A stretch of 45,329 nucleotides of DNA from Hydrogenophaga sp. (GCA_011391595.1 JAABQG010000028.1:1-45329); one strand, 5' to 3'. Counted from the first letter of the stretch, positions 14,799-24,861 are shown. Numbers and translations are program-made. Notes: generated from the letters alone by a model not told the origin.

Positions 14799-15941
14799 TT
14801 GAAAGCCCAGATCGCCAAGCCCAAGGCACATGCCAAAGTGCCGGCCAAGCCGAAATCCAAAGCCAAGGCGCCCATTGAATCTTCGCGCAAGGCGGCGAAG
14901 CCGGTGCTGAAAGCCGCTTCGAAAGCGGCCACCGGAAAACCGGCCCCGGTCGCTAAAAAAGCGACCAAACCGGTGATTGTGAAGCCCGTGGCCAAAGTTG
15001 CTGCGGCAAAGCCTGCGCGTGGGAAGGCTGCGGGCAAACCGGTGCTCAAGGTTGCCAAACCGGCAGCCAAGGCGGTCAAGCCGCTCGCCAAGAACGTTGC
15101 CAAAATTGTCAAGCCTGTGACCAAGGTCGCCAAGCCAGCGTCGGAAAGTGTGAAAGCCGCTCCGGCTGGCAAGGCCGTGGTGGCCAAGAAACCTTCGAAG
15201 GTGACTGCAGCCCCAACGGCCGTGAAGCCAGTGAAAGCCGTCAAAACAGTCGTCAAGCCACTGCCCCCCATCCCTGAGCCCCAAGTGACGGCTCCCGTCC
15301 CTGCGCCGATTGTGACGAAGCTGCCCTTGCCGGTTTCGCCGCCGGCCAAGGCGGGCCGACCTTCCAGGCTGTCCCAGATTACCGTGCCTTCGATGGCTCA
15401 ATCGGTGGCATCGACCGCTGCCAAAGCCAGCTATACCAACACAATGTCCAGTCCTGTCCTGATTCCTCCCGCCTATGTACCGGTCAAGAAAGACCCCAAG
15501 CTTGCAAACAACTGGAAAAACAAGTCGGCGGACCAGCTGAGCGACGCCGAAGTCCTTGCCATGCCTGATGAGGAGTACATGAATGACAAGCAGTTGGCAT
15601 TTTTCCGCCTGAAGCTGGCGCAACTCAAGAAAGATATCCTCAGCAACGCTGGCGAAACCACCGAACATCTCCGCGCCGATACCGTCGTGGTTCCTGACCC
15701 TGCCGATCGTGCGACCATAGAAGAGGAGCACGCCCTTGAATTGCGCACCCGGGATCGGGAGCGGAAGCTTCTGAAGAAGATCGAGCAGTCGATCATTCGC
15801 ATTGACGCAGGTGACTACGGCTATTGCGACGAAACCGGCGAAGCGATCGGCGTGGGGCGCCTGCTGGCGCGGCCGACTGCGACGCTTTCATTGGAAGCGC
15901 AGCAACGCCGCGAGCTCAAGCAGAAGATGTTTGGGGACTGA
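14799..15941 (+). CDS. dksA: DksA-type RNA polymerase-binding protein with Ala/Lys/Pro-rich N-terminal extension
   Basis: DksA binds the RNA polymerase secondary channel and, with ppGpp, adjusts transcription. The C-terminal 160 residues (from about 221) are the DksA unit: SADQLSDAEVLAMPDEEYM, coiled-coil tip VPDPADRATIEEE with both Asp residues, then LRTRDRERKLLKKIE. The zinc finger is GYCDETGEAIGVGRLLARP and TLSLEAQQRRE, so only the first of four cysteines remains. The first 220 residues are Lys/Ala/Pro/Val repeats like histone H1 tails. TTG at 14799 is chosen because GAGGAGA lies six bases upstream; an ATG at 14580 gives 73 more residues with no protein-like character. It sits 251 bases after the COG0523 gene. 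Confidence 0.82.
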   Translation: MKAQIAKPKAHAKVPAKPKSKAKAPIESSRKAAKPVLKAASKAATGKPAPVAKKATKPVIVKPVAKVAAAKPARGKAAGKPVLKVAKPAAKAVKPLAKNVAKIVKPVTKVAKPASESVKAAPAGKAVVAKKPSKVTAAPTAVKPVKAVKTVVKPLPPIPEPQVTAPVPAPIVTKLPLPVSPPAKAGRPSRLSQITVPSMAQSVASTAAKASYTNTMSSPVLIPPAYVPVKKDPKLANNWKNKSADQLSDAEVLAMPDEEYMNDKQLAFFRLKLAQLKKDILSNAGETTEHLRADTVVVPDPADRATIEEEHALELRTRDRERKLLKKIEQSIIRIDAGDYGYCDETGEAIGVGRLLARPTATLSLEAQQRRELKQKMFGD

Positions 15942-15985
15942 GGCCTTCGCCTTGAACTCTCTGTACTGCCTGAAGAACTAACGCC

Positions 15986-17755
15986 ATGGCCAAAGACGAT
16001 AACGGTGGATTGCTCTCCAAAGTCGTCAAGTTCGTCCGCAATCCCGCGACGAACTGGGCAGATCTCGACTTGGCTGAGTCGCAACACGAAAGCGGCAACA
16101 GCAAGCAGATGCTCAAGGAGCTGATCGAGCGCAAGAAGCGCAACGATTTTGTTCGCAAGCGGGAGTTCGAAATGCTGCGCAAGTTACGTCGGCGCGAACT
16201 GGCCGGGACCCAGTCTTCGACGCCACGGCCGTCCTTTTTTCAAAGCAGCATGCCCTCCAAGCCGGATGAGCGCGCCCAGACACTGAAGAAGATCGACGAG
16301 ATCGAAGCGCAGATGTCGATGCAATGGTGGAAGACCAAGCATCGGGACTCATCCGCGAACAGCAGCGGTTTTCCTCCATCGGTTCCCGCACAAGGTGCAG
16401 CTGCGACTCAAGTGGATCCCGAAATACCGCAAATGAGTCCGGTGGCCGCATCCGGGGCTCCCGGTCCGGAAAGTGGTTCAGGTGCATTTGCACCGGCGGT
16501 GGCCGATGGCCAGGGCGTGGACAGTGCGAGGGATCAGGATGCTGGGGCCCCCACGCCGTCGAAATTCGGCGGCGCGCGCGCGGCGGGGCCACGATTTGAG
16601 TATTCGGGAGGAAACTTCCCGGCGTCCGGTGCCTCGGCGGTCGTGGTGAGAAGTGTTGCGCAAGATCCGGAACTGGAGGGGGCCGCGATCCGGTTTGCAA
16701 ATGGAGATGATCAGGGCGCTGAAGCCGGCCTCCTCGATGCGCTGGGCAACAGTGCCGACCCGGCCAGTTCTCTCGAAACCTGGCTCACCCTTTTCGATCT
16801 GTACCGGGCAACCGGGCAGCAGGACCGGTTTGACGTGGCCGCGATAGATTTTGCCAACCAGTTCCAGCGATCTGCGCCTCAATGGTTCTCCATGCCGGAG
16901 ATGGTGAGCCGCCTGGCCGGCGTGCAACCCGCATCGGCTACAGCGCAAACAGCGCATTGGTCTTGCCCACCGGTGTTCGGGATCAAATCGGCCGGCGTTC
17001 TGCGCGATGTCATCGCCCGGACGCCTCCGCCCTGGCGGTTGGACTGGACGCGACTTTCGGTGATTGAACCGGAAGCCCTGCCCGTGCTTGGCCGTCTTTT
17101 TTCCGACTGGGCGGAGCGCCCTGTCGAACTGGGACTGACGGCAATAGATCACCTGGAACAGGTCCTGGCGGCTGGGGCGCCGTCGGGTGACAGGTCGATC
17201 TCTGCCGAGTGGTGGCATGCTCGCATGGCCCTTCTGCGTGTCTTGAACAGCATGGATGAATTCGAGATGACGGCCTTGAACTACTGTGTGACCTACGAGG
17301 TTTCACCGCCTTCCTGGGCGACGCCTCGTTGCATGGTCAGGGCGCTGAATTCCCGTGGTGATGACGTCTCTGAACAGACGACGATTATCAGTTCTCTGGT
17401 GGATCTGGGGTCGGGGCGCAGAGATGCTGAAACGACGGATTTTCGGGCCACGACCACGGAATCGGTGTTGCCGCCTCCGCCGACGGTGGAGCTTTCAGGT
17501 TCGATCATTGGAGATGTTTCAGCAACCATCGAGCGGCTGGAGGCCCGGTTCGCAGGGGCTGACTTCCTGTCCATTTCCTGCACGAAACTGGTGCGCGTGG
17601 ATTTTTCGGCAGCCGGGACTTTGCTGAATTGGGTTTCATCGCTGCAGACGCACGGGCGGCAGGTGCAGTTTACGGGCGTTCATCGACTCATTGCCGGGTT
17701 CTTCAACGTCATCGGCATCAGTGAATCGGCCCGGATTGTCGTCCGATCGGACTGA
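15986..17755 (+). CDS. Large STAS-domain protein of unknown function
   Basis: A 589-residue soluble protein I cannot assign to a named gene. The first 110 residues are charged and helical with many Lys/Arg/Glu. Residues 110-215 are a Ser/Pro/Gly/Ala-rich, probably disordered linker. A TPR-like helical part follows (about 230-300, with SLETWLTLFDLYRATGQQD). Residues 325-390 look like a first, divergent STAS fold (PPVFGIKSAGV, WRLDWTRLSVIEPEALPVLG). A clear second STAS domain ends the protein (VRVDFSAAGTLLNWVSSLQ, VQFTGVHRLIAGFFNVIGI). STAS domains act in anti-sigma antagonists and transporters; no partner kinase or anti-sigma gene is adjacent. It lies 44 bases after dksA and before hslVU. Confidence 0.75.
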   Translation: MAKDDNGGLLSKVVKFVRNPATNWADLDLAESQHESGNSKQMLKELIERKKRNDFVRKREFEMLRKLRRRELAGTQSSTPRPSFFQSSMPSKPDERAQTLKKIDEIEAQMSMQWWKTKHRDSSANSSGFPPSVPAQGAAATQVDPEIPQMSPVAASGAPGPESGSGAFAPAVADGQGVDSARDQDAGAPTPSKFGGARAAGPRFEYSGGNFPASGASAVVVRSVAQDPELEGAAIRFANGDDQGAEAGLLDALGNSADPASSLETWLTLFDLYRATGQQDRFDVAAIDFANQFQRSAPQWFSMPEMVSRLAGVQPASATAQTAHWSCPPVFGIKSAGVLRDVIARTPPPWRLDWTRLSVIEPEALPVLGRLFSDWAERPVELGLTAIDHLEQVLAAGAPSGDRSISAEWWHARMALLRVLNSMDEFEMTALNYCVTYEVSPPSWATPRCMVRALNSRGDDVSEQTTIISSLVDLGSGRRDAETTDFRATTTESVLPPPPTVELSGSIIGDVSATIERLEARFAGADFLSISCTKLVRVDFSAAGTLLNWVSSLQTHGRQVQFTGVHRLIAGFFNVIGISESARIVVRSD

Positions 17756-17788
17756 CGTTGGCAGCCGGGCGGGACCCAGGTCCGACGC

Positions 17789-17816
17789 CTTGAAACGGGT
17801 CAGGACAACCCAAACT
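17789..17816 (+). promoter_or_regulatory. Sigma-32-like heat shock promoter of hslVU
   Basis: CTTGAAA (17789-17795) and CCCAAACT (17809-17816) are separated by 13 bases, close to the heat-shock consensus CTTGAAA-N13-CCCCATNT. HslVU is a classic sigma-32 target in E. coli. The start codon follows seven bases after the -10, so the mRNA may be leaderless. Confidence 0.6.
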
Positions 17817-17823
17817 CTAGCTT

Positions 17824-18372
17824 ATGGAACACTTTCACGGCACGACCATCATCAGCGTGCGTCGAATGACGCCACAGGGTATTCAGGTTGCCATTGGTGG
17901 CGACGGGCAGGTTACTTTGGGCACTATCGTGGTCAAGGGGTCAGCTCGCAAGGTTCGCAAACTGCATCATGGCAAGGTGTTGGCGGGTTTTGCCGGTGCA
18001 ACGGCAGATGCCTTTACGCTTTTTGAGCGATTTGAGGCCAAGCTCGACAAGCATCAGGGACATCTGGTGCGTGCTGCCATCGAATTGACCAAGGACTGGC
18101 GCACGGACCGCGTGCTTCGTCGTCTTGAAGCCATGCTGGCCGTGGCGGACCGCGAGGCTTCGCTGATCATCACTGGCAATGGTGACGTGCTGGAGCCCGA
18201 ACATGGCATCGTGTCAATCGGCTCGGGGGGGGCTTATGCCCAGGCCGCGGCAAGAGCTTTGCTGGATCACACCGAAATGCCTGCGCGCGACATCGTGAAG
18301 AGGTCGCTCGAGATCGCCGGGGAACTGTGCATCTACACCAACATGCACCACACCATCGAGACGCTGGACTGA
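17824..18372 (+). CDS. hslV: ATP-dependent protease peptidase subunit HslV
   Basis: HslV forms the double-hexamer proteolytic core of the HslUV protease, a proteasome-like threonine peptidase. The 182-residue protein begins [14 protein letters not shown]; removal of the first six residues would expose the catalytic Thr7, as in beta-proteobacterial HslV. Later family motifs are [50 protein letters not shown] and the C-terminal HHTIETLD. The start is 68 bases after the STAS gene. No Shine-Dalgarno site is seen directly upstream. hslU follows after 13 bases. Confidence 0.95.
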   Translation: MEHFHGTTIISVRRMTPQGIQVAIGGDGQVTLGTIVVKGSARKVRKLHHGKVLAGFAGATADAFTLFERFEAKLDKHQGHLVRAAIELTKDWRTDRVLRRLEAMLAVADREASLIITGNGDVLEPEHGIVSIGSGGAYAQAAARALLDHTEMPARDIVKRSLEIAGELCIYTNMHHTIETLD

Positions 18373-18385
18373 AACCGGCACCAAC

Positions 18386-19735
<1,350 letters not shown>

Positions 19736-19798
19736 TTTGGGCCGCGTTCGTTGGCGCGAATATTCAAGTTTCACATTCACTGCTCGTTCTAAGTGCTT

Positions 19799-19849
19799 AA
19801 TTTAGAAGGATTTTCGAGTCAATCGGACTTGCAAAAATCCCTCTAAGTC
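19799..19849. repeat. Long imperfect stem-loop between hslU and mraZ
   Basis: Bases 19800-19820 pair with 19826-19848 to give about 20 base pairs, with one two-base bulge (19832-19833), one mismatch (19807/19841) and an AATCG loop. The outer arm reads TTTAGAAGGATTTT and the inner arm CGAGTC/GACTTG. No T-run follows on the plus strand. It lies in a 248-base gene-free gap. It could block read-through from hslU, or fold in an RNA or as a cruciform. Confidence 0.7.
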
Positions 19850-19884
19850 CTTGATTTCATTGAAAAAATTTATTGCAAGCTTGC

Positions 19885-19912
19885 TTGCGACAAAGCCGTT
19901 TCCTGCTACAGT
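19885..19912 (+). promoter_or_regulatory. Main promoter of the dcw cluster
   Basis: TTGCGA (19885-19890) and TACAGT (19907-19912) are 16 bases apart, and TGC just before the -10 makes it an extended -10 promoter. The expected transcript begins near 19919. TGGGG (19932-19936), TGCCC (19942-19946) and TGTGC (19951-19955) follow at about ten-base steps, a degenerate match to the TGGGN repeats bound by MraZ in E. coli. Confidence 0.6.
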
Positions 19913-19983
19913 GCAAAAATGTGCAATTAAGTGGGGAAAAGTGCCCTCACTGTGCGATTGCCGATCACAAAAGGGTACCAACG

Positions 19984-20412
19984 GTGTTTCAAGGGGCGTC
20001 ATCGCTGAGTCTGGATGCAAAAGGGCGGCTTTCAGTGCCGACGCGGCATCGTGACGTCCTGATTGCGACTGCGTCAGGATGCATGACGGTCACGAGGCAC
20101 CCTCATGGTTGCCTGATGCTCTTCCCGCGGCCGGAGTGGGAGAAATTTCGCGAACGAATTGCCGCGCTGCCAATGTCTGCGCAATGGTGGAAACGCATCT
20201 TTCTCGGCAATGCCATGGATGTCGAACTGGATTCAACCGGCCGGGTGCTGATTTCACCTGAGTTGCGCACAGCGGCGGGGATTGCACGGGACACCATGCT
20301 GCTGGGCATGGGCAGTCATTTCGAACTATGGGACAAGGCGACGTACGACGATCAGGAAGCACGTGCGATGCAGGGTGAAATGCCCGACGTGTTCAAGGAA
20401 TTTTCTTTCTGA
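19984..20412 (+). CDS. mraZ: Transcriptional regulator MraZ
   Basis: MraZ is an AbrB-like DNA-binding ring protein that represses its own dcw promoter. The 142-residue protein starts [21 protein letters not shown] and repeats the same module later as [18 protein letters not shown]; both DxxGR loops for DNA contact are present. GTG at 19984 is chosen since the family sequence begins there; frame-open sequence upstream lies in the promoter. The gene is first of the cluster, nine bases before rsmH. Confidence 0.94.
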   Translation: MFQGASSLSLDAKGRLSVPTRHRDVLIATASGCMTVTRHPHGCLMLFPRPEWEKFRERIAALPMSAQWWKRIFLGNAMDVELDSTGRVLISPELRTAAGIARDTMLLGMGSHFELWDKATYDDQEARAMQGEMPDVFKEFSF

Positions 20413-20421
20413 AGGCCGGCG

Positions 20422-21333
20422 GTGCAAATTCCAGGGCAACACACCACGGTCTTGTTGGGCGAAGCCGTCGAAGCCCTTGTCACCGACACGGATGCAACCT
20501 ACGTCGATGCAACGTTTGGGCGGGGTGGGCACTCGCGACTGATCCTCTCACGGTTGTCTTACTTGGGCCATCTGGTGGCGTTCGACAAGGACCCCGATGC
20601 CGTGACAGCGGCCGGAGAGATTGCCGATCCCAGGTTCTCCATGCGGCATGAAGGGTTCCGCCATCTCGGGGAATTGCCAGCGGCAAGCTGCGCAGGCGTC
20701 TTGATGGATCTGGGCGTGAGTTCCCCCCAGATCGACAGCCCCGAAAGGGGTTTTTCTTTTCGTTTCGATGGCCCGCTGGACATGCGCATGGATACCACGC
20801 GTGGAGAAAGCGTCGCTGAATGGCTGGCAACAGCCGAAGTCCAGGAAATTGCGGAGGTGATACGTGAATATGGCGAAGAACGGTTTGCTCTTCCAGTTGC
20901 AAAGGCGATTGTTGCTCGCAGACAGGAACGGGGCCCAGTTTCAACCACCACCGAATTGGCCGAGCTCGTGGCTGGTGCGGTCAAAACCCGCGAGCCGGGC
21001 CAGAACCCTGCAACGCGCACATTTCAGGCTCTTCGGATTTTCATCAACGCCGAGCTTGAAGAGTTGCAACAGGCGCTAGAGGGCAGCCTTGCCGTCTTGC
21101 GATCAGGAGGGCGGTTGGTCGTCATCAGCTTTCATTCGCTCGAGGACCGCATCGTGAAGCAATTCATCGCCAAGAACTCCCGCGATGAGTTCGATCGCCG
21201 GGCACCTTTCGCGCCACCCAGGGTCATGGCCCTCAGGGCGCTCGGCCGGATCAGGCCTGGCCAGCACGAGGTGGCAGTCAATCCAAGGGCGCGCAGCGCG
21301 ATCATGCGCGTCGCCGAAAGGTTGCCTTCATGA
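20422..21333 (+). CDS. rsmH: 16S rRNA (cytosine(1402)-N4)-methyltransferase RsmH
   Basis: RsmH (MraW) methylates N4 of C1402 in the P-site of 16S rRNA. The 303-residue protein carries [16 protein letters not shown] for SAM binding, [23 protein letters not shown] and the C-terminal [21 protein letters not shown] at 20422 follows [22 protein letters not shown] is the family N-terminus. The last codons overlap ftsL (ATGA), so ftsL translation is probably coupled. Confidence 0.95.
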   Translation: MQIPGQHTTVLLGEAVEALVTDTDATYVDATFGRGGHSRLILSRLSYLGHLVAFDKDPDAVTAAGEIADPRFSMRHEGFRHLGELPAASCAGVLMDLGVSSPQIDSPERGFSFRFDGPLDMRMDTTRGESVAEWLATAEVQEIAEVIREYGEERFALPVAKAIVARRQERGPVSTTTELAELVAGAVKTREPGQNPATRTFQALRIFINAELEELQQALEGSLAVLRSGGRLVVISFHSLEDRIVKQFIAKNSRDEFDRRAPFAPPRVMALRALGRIRPGQHEVAVNPRARSAIMRVAERLPS

Positions 21334-21620
21334 TCAGGCTCAATCTGGTCCTGCTTGTCGCTGTGGTGACCAGCGCCCTGTACCTGGTACGTCTGCAGTT
21401 CGAATCGCGGCAGCTGTTCGTTGAACTCGACCGGGCAAATGCGGAGGCCCGCAAGCTGCTGACCGACAACGAAAGGTTGCAGGTCGAAAAACGCGCGCAG
21501 GCGACACCGTTGCGCGTGGAGAAGCTGGCGCGTGACCAGCTCCACATGCGCACCACGACACCGGCGATTACCCACTACGTCACACTTTCGGCGCCTGCGG
21601 CCAACGGGGCTGCGCGATGA
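21330..21620 (+). CDS. ftsL: Cell division protein FtsL
   Basis: FtsL is a bitopic inner-membrane protein that joins FtsB and FtsQ to activate septal synthesis. The 96-residue product has a short N-terminus, one membrane span ([19 protein letters not shown], residues 4-22) and a periplasmic coiled coil with leucine heptads (residues 25-75). FtsL is poorly conserved in sequence; the call also rests on its place between rsmH and ftsI. It overlaps both neighbours by four bases. Confidence 0.92.
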   Translation: MIRLNLVLLVAVVTSALYLVRLQFESRQLFVELDRANAEARKLLTDNERLQVEKRAQATPLRVEKLARDQLHMRTTTPAITHYVTLSAPAANGAAR

Positions 21621-23350
21621 GCAAGAGCGTGCTGTACACATCCAGCCCGCTGCTGGCGAGCAAGACTCCGGTCTGGCGCAGCAAGTTCATCGTTGCCGCC
21701 ATTGCCCTGGCCTTCCTGGCGCTGGCGGGGCGTGCGGCCTACGTCCAGGTGTTCGGCAATGCATTTTTCCAGCGTCAGGGCGAAGTTCGCTTTGCCCGTA
21801 CGCTGGAGCTGCCGGCCAATCGTGGTCGCATCCTGGACAGAAATGGGTTGATCCTCGCCTCAAGCGTCGTGGCACAGAGCATCTGGGCGATCCCAGAGGA
21901 CGTGGATCGCGACAAAGGCAAGCTACAGCAGCTCGCGCGTTTGCTAGGCATGCCTTTGTCCGAGCTCAACAAGAAAATTGAAGATGAGGACAAGAACTTC
22001 GTCTGGCTCAAGCGCCAGGTGGACGAGCCAGTGGCTCAGCAGATCGAGGCGCTGGGCATCAGGGGCGTCTATCAGAGAAGAGAGTATCGGCGCAAGTATC
22101 CGGAAGGGGAGGCGGCGTCGCATGTCGTCGGCTTTACCAATGTGGAGAACCTTGGGCAGGAGGGCGTTGAGCTGACCTTCGACAAGGCTCTGGCAGGGCG
22201 AGCAGGATCGAGGCGTGTGATCAAGGACCGGCTCGGCCGCGTTGTGGAAGACGTGGGCGAGCAGGTACCCCCGGTGGATGGTCGTGATCTGCAACTCAGC
22301 ATCGACAGCAAAGTTCAGTTCTTCGCCTACCAGAAGCTTCGCGACGCGGTGTTGGAAAACAAGGCCAAAGCGGGTAGCGTGGTCGTTCTGGATTCGATCA
22401 CTGGCGAGGTTCTGGCGCTGGCCAATTACCCGAGCTACCTGCCCGAGAAGCGGCAAAATCTTACCGGCGAGCAGCTGCGAAACCGTGCGCTGACGGACAT
22501 GTTCGAGCCCGGTTCGACAATGAAGCCCATCACGGTGGCCATGGCCCTTGAGGCAGGGCGTATCACACCGCAGACCGTGATTGAAACTGGCCCCGGGCGG
22601 TTCAACATCGGCGGCTTCACTATCAGCGATACCCACAACTACGGCGCTTTGACGGTCGAAGGTGTTATCCAGAAATCGAGCAACGTGGGAGCGCTCAAGA
22701 TCGCGCAGAAGATGAGCCCCCACGAGATGTGGGATACCTACACAGCGTTGGGCTATGGCCAGAAGCCGCAGCTTCAGTTTCCCGGCGTCGTCACAGGCCG
22801 TCTACGCCCGTGGAAAAACTGGCGACCTGTCGAGCAGGCGACCATGGCTTATGGCTACGGGCTGTCGGCGTCTTTGTTTCAGATGGCGCACTCCTATACC
22901 GCGTTCGCGCACGATGGACAAATCATACCGGTGACGATGCTCAAAAGCAGCGAGCCTGTGGTTGGGGTGAGGGTGTTTTCTGCCCAGAACGCCGCGGCAG
23001 TGCGAAAGATGCTTCAGATGGCGGCCGGGCCTGGAGGCACGGGTCAAAAGGCGCAGACAGTGGGCTATTCCGTTGGTGGCAAGTCGGGCACCGCGCACAA
23101 GCAGGTCGGAAAAGGCTATGCCAGTAACAAATACCGTTCCTGGTTTACCGGCATGGCGCCGATTGATAGCCCGCGCATCATCGTGGCAGTCATGATCGAC
23201 GAACCCAGCGCCGGCCAATACTACGGTGGCGCTGTTGCCGCCCCGGTATTCAGCCAAGTGGTGCAACAGACCCTGCGCATGATGGCGGTGCAACCAGACA
23301 TGGCTGTCAAGCCCCAGATCGTCGTTCAGGCGGCGGAGGAATCCTTCTGA
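21617..23350 (+). CDS. ftsI: Peptidoglycan D,D-transpeptidase FtsI (PBP3)
   Basis: FtsI cross-links peptidoglycan at the septum and is the partner of FtsW. The 577-residue protein has a membrane span near residues 25-45 (FIVAAIALAFLALAGRAAYV), a pedestal domain with ELPANRGRILDRNG and the penicillin-binding transpeptidase domain. The catalytic SxxK is in EPGSTMKP (Ser about 300), the SxN in KSSNVGAL and the KTG-type motif is KSGTAHK. Its first ATG overlaps the ftsL stop (ATGA), and its stop shares one base with the murE start. Confidence 0.96.
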   Translation: MSKSVLYTSSPLLASKTPVWRSKFIVAAIALAFLALAGRAAYVQVFGNAFFQRQGEVRFARTLELPANRGRILDRNGLILASSVVAQSIWAIPEDVDRDKGKLQQLARLLGMPLSELNKKIEDEDKNFVWLKRQVDEPVAQQIEALGIRGVYQRREYRRKYPEGEAASHVVGFTNVENLGQEGVELTFDKALAGRAGSRRVIKDRLGRVVEDVGEQVPPVDGRDLQLSIDSKVQFFAYQKLRDAVLENKAKAGSVVVLDSITGEVLALANYPSYLPEKRQNLTGEQLRNRALTDMFEPGSTMKPITVAMALEAGRITPQTVIETGPGRFNIGGFTISDTHNYGALTVEGVIQKSSNVGALKIAQKMSPHEMWDTYTALGYGQKPQLQFPGVVTGRLRPWKNWRPVEQATMAYGYGLSASLFQMAHSYTAFAHDGQIIPVTMLKSSEPVVGVRVFSAQNAAAVRKMLQMAAGPGGTGQKAQTVGYSVGGKSGTAHKQVGKGYASNKYRSWFTGMAPIDSPRIIVAVMIDEPSAGQYYGGAVAAPVFSQVVQQTLRMMAVQPDMAVKPQIVVQAAEESF

Positions 23351-24861
23351 TGCGCCAGCTGCACACGCCTCAGGAAGCGGCGGGCTGGCTGCACAGCCGC
23401 GTCAGCGGAGTGCTGCATACCGACAGTCGCAGGGTTCGGTCGGGGGATGGCTTCATCGCCTGGCCAGGCGCTGCCACCGACGGCCGGCATTTCGTTCGTG
23501 CTGCCTTGGAGCAAGGAGCAAGTGCCTGCCTTGTAGAGCAGGCAGGCGTCGAGAACTTCGGGTTTGATGACGGGGCCATTGCCAGCTATTTATCCCTGAA
23601 ATCGGGGGCAGGTCCGCTTGCGTCCGCCTATTACGAACAACCATCACACCATTTGGATGTGATCGCCGTGACGGGCACCAATGGCAAGACATCCACCGCC
23701 TGGTGGCTGGCACAGGCGTTGTCGGCACTGGAATCACCGAACACCATCCCGTGTGGGGTGGTGGGCACGCTGGGGATAGGGCGCCCCCCCGAGGTGGAGT
23801 CGACCGGAATGACAACCCCGGACCCCGTCTTGTTGCAGCAGCACTTCCGTCGTTTCCTGGAAAATGGCCTGCAGGCTTGTGCCATTGAAGCCTCATCCAT
23901 CGGCATTGTCGAGCAGCGACTGGATGGCACCCGTATCAAGGTGGCCATATTCACCAACTTCACTCAGGACCACCTGGACTATCACGGCTCCATGGAGTCC
24001 TATTGGCAGGCCAAGCTTGAACTGTTTGGCTGGCCTGGCTTGTTGGCAGCGGTTGTCAACCTGGACGACCCCAAGGGGACGGTCCTGGCGAGTACCTTGA
24101 CGGGGAGCGCGGTGCAGCTTTGGACGTTTTCCTGCAAGGGCGCTGCGCGCCTGCAAGCCACCGAAGTGGGTTACAACGCACTGGGCCTGCAATTCAGGGT
24201 GACAGAAAATTCCGAGTCCCATCTTCTGCAAACCCACCTGATCGGACAATTCAACGTCTCGAATCTGATGGGCGTCATTGGCGCCATGCGCGCGCTGAAT
24301 GTTCCGTTGGCCGATGCAGTTCGGGCTTGTGGCGCACTTATCCCCGCGCCCGGCCGGATGGAGTGCATCGCGCAGCCGGGTCAGCCCCTCATTGCGGTGG
24401 ACTTCGCACATACTCCGGACGCACTTGAGAAGGCGCTTGAGGCATTGCGTCCCCTTGCGGATGAACGCCAAGGGCAGCTCTGGTGCGTCTTTGGTTGCGG
24501 CGGTGACCGGGATTCTGGAAAGCGTCCCCTGATGGGCGCAGTGGCGGAGGCGGGCGCTGATTGTCTCGTTCTGACAAGCGACAACCCGCGGTCTGAGAGT
24601 CCCGACGCCGTCATCCGGGAAATCCAGCGAGGGCTGCGGCGTCAAGGCGATGCGCGCGTCGAACCGGACAGAGGTGCGGCCATTGATCACGCCTTGTTTC
24701 ACGCATCGGGCCGTGATGTGATTCTGATTGCAGGCAAGGGGCATGAGGATTTTCAGGAGGCCATGGGTGTGAAGCGGCCCTTCTCCGACCGGGCGTGGGC
24801 GCTGGGCGCGTTGCGTCGCCGCTCCATCGTGGACGGGCGGGTTGAAAGGTTGCAATCATGA
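23350..24861 (+). CDS. murE: UDP-MurNAc-tripeptide synthetase MurE (diaminopimelate-adding)
   Basis: MurE adds meso-diaminopimelate to UDP-MurNAc-L-Ala-D-Glu. The 503-residue protein shows the Mur-ligase ATP loop VTGTNGKTSTAWWLA (about residues 107-121), the metal and nucleotide segments TTPDPVLLQ and FTNFTQDHLDYHGSMESYW, and the DNPR motif in LTSDNPRSESP that selects DAP over lysine. DapF in this same window supplies the substrate. The N-terminus is less conserved than the core. The start at 23350 shares one base with the ftsI stop. It overlaps murF by four bases. Confidence 0.96.
   Translation: MRQLHTPQEAAGWLHSRVSGVLHTDSRRVRSGDGFIAWPGAATDGRHFVRAALEQGASACLVEQAGVENFGFDDGAIASYLSLKSGAGPLASAYYEQPSHHLDVIAVTGTNGKTSTAWWLAQALSALESPNTIPCGVVGTLGIGRPPEVESTGMTTPDPVLLQQHFRRFLENGLQACAIEASSIGIVEQRLDGTRIKVAIFTNFTQDHLDYHGSMESYWQAKLELFGWPGLLAAVVNLDDPKGTVLASTLTGSAVQLWTFSCKGAARLQATEVGYNALGLQFRVTENSESHLLQTHLIGQFNVSNLMGVIGAMRALNVPLADAVRACGALIPAPGRMECIAQPGQPLIAVDFAHTPDALEKALEALRPLADERQGQLWCVFGCGGDRDSGKRPLMGAVAEAGADCLVLTSDNPRSESPDAVIREIQRGLRRQGDARVEPDRGAAIDHALFHASGRDVILIAGKGHEDFQEAMGVKRPFSDRAWALGALRRRSIVDGRVERLQS

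Noticed and set aside
14781..15731. 316-codon frame on the minus strand
   Set aside because: Antisense to the repetitive dksA tail; its Gly/Arg/His-rich text mirrors the Lys/Ala/Pro codons.
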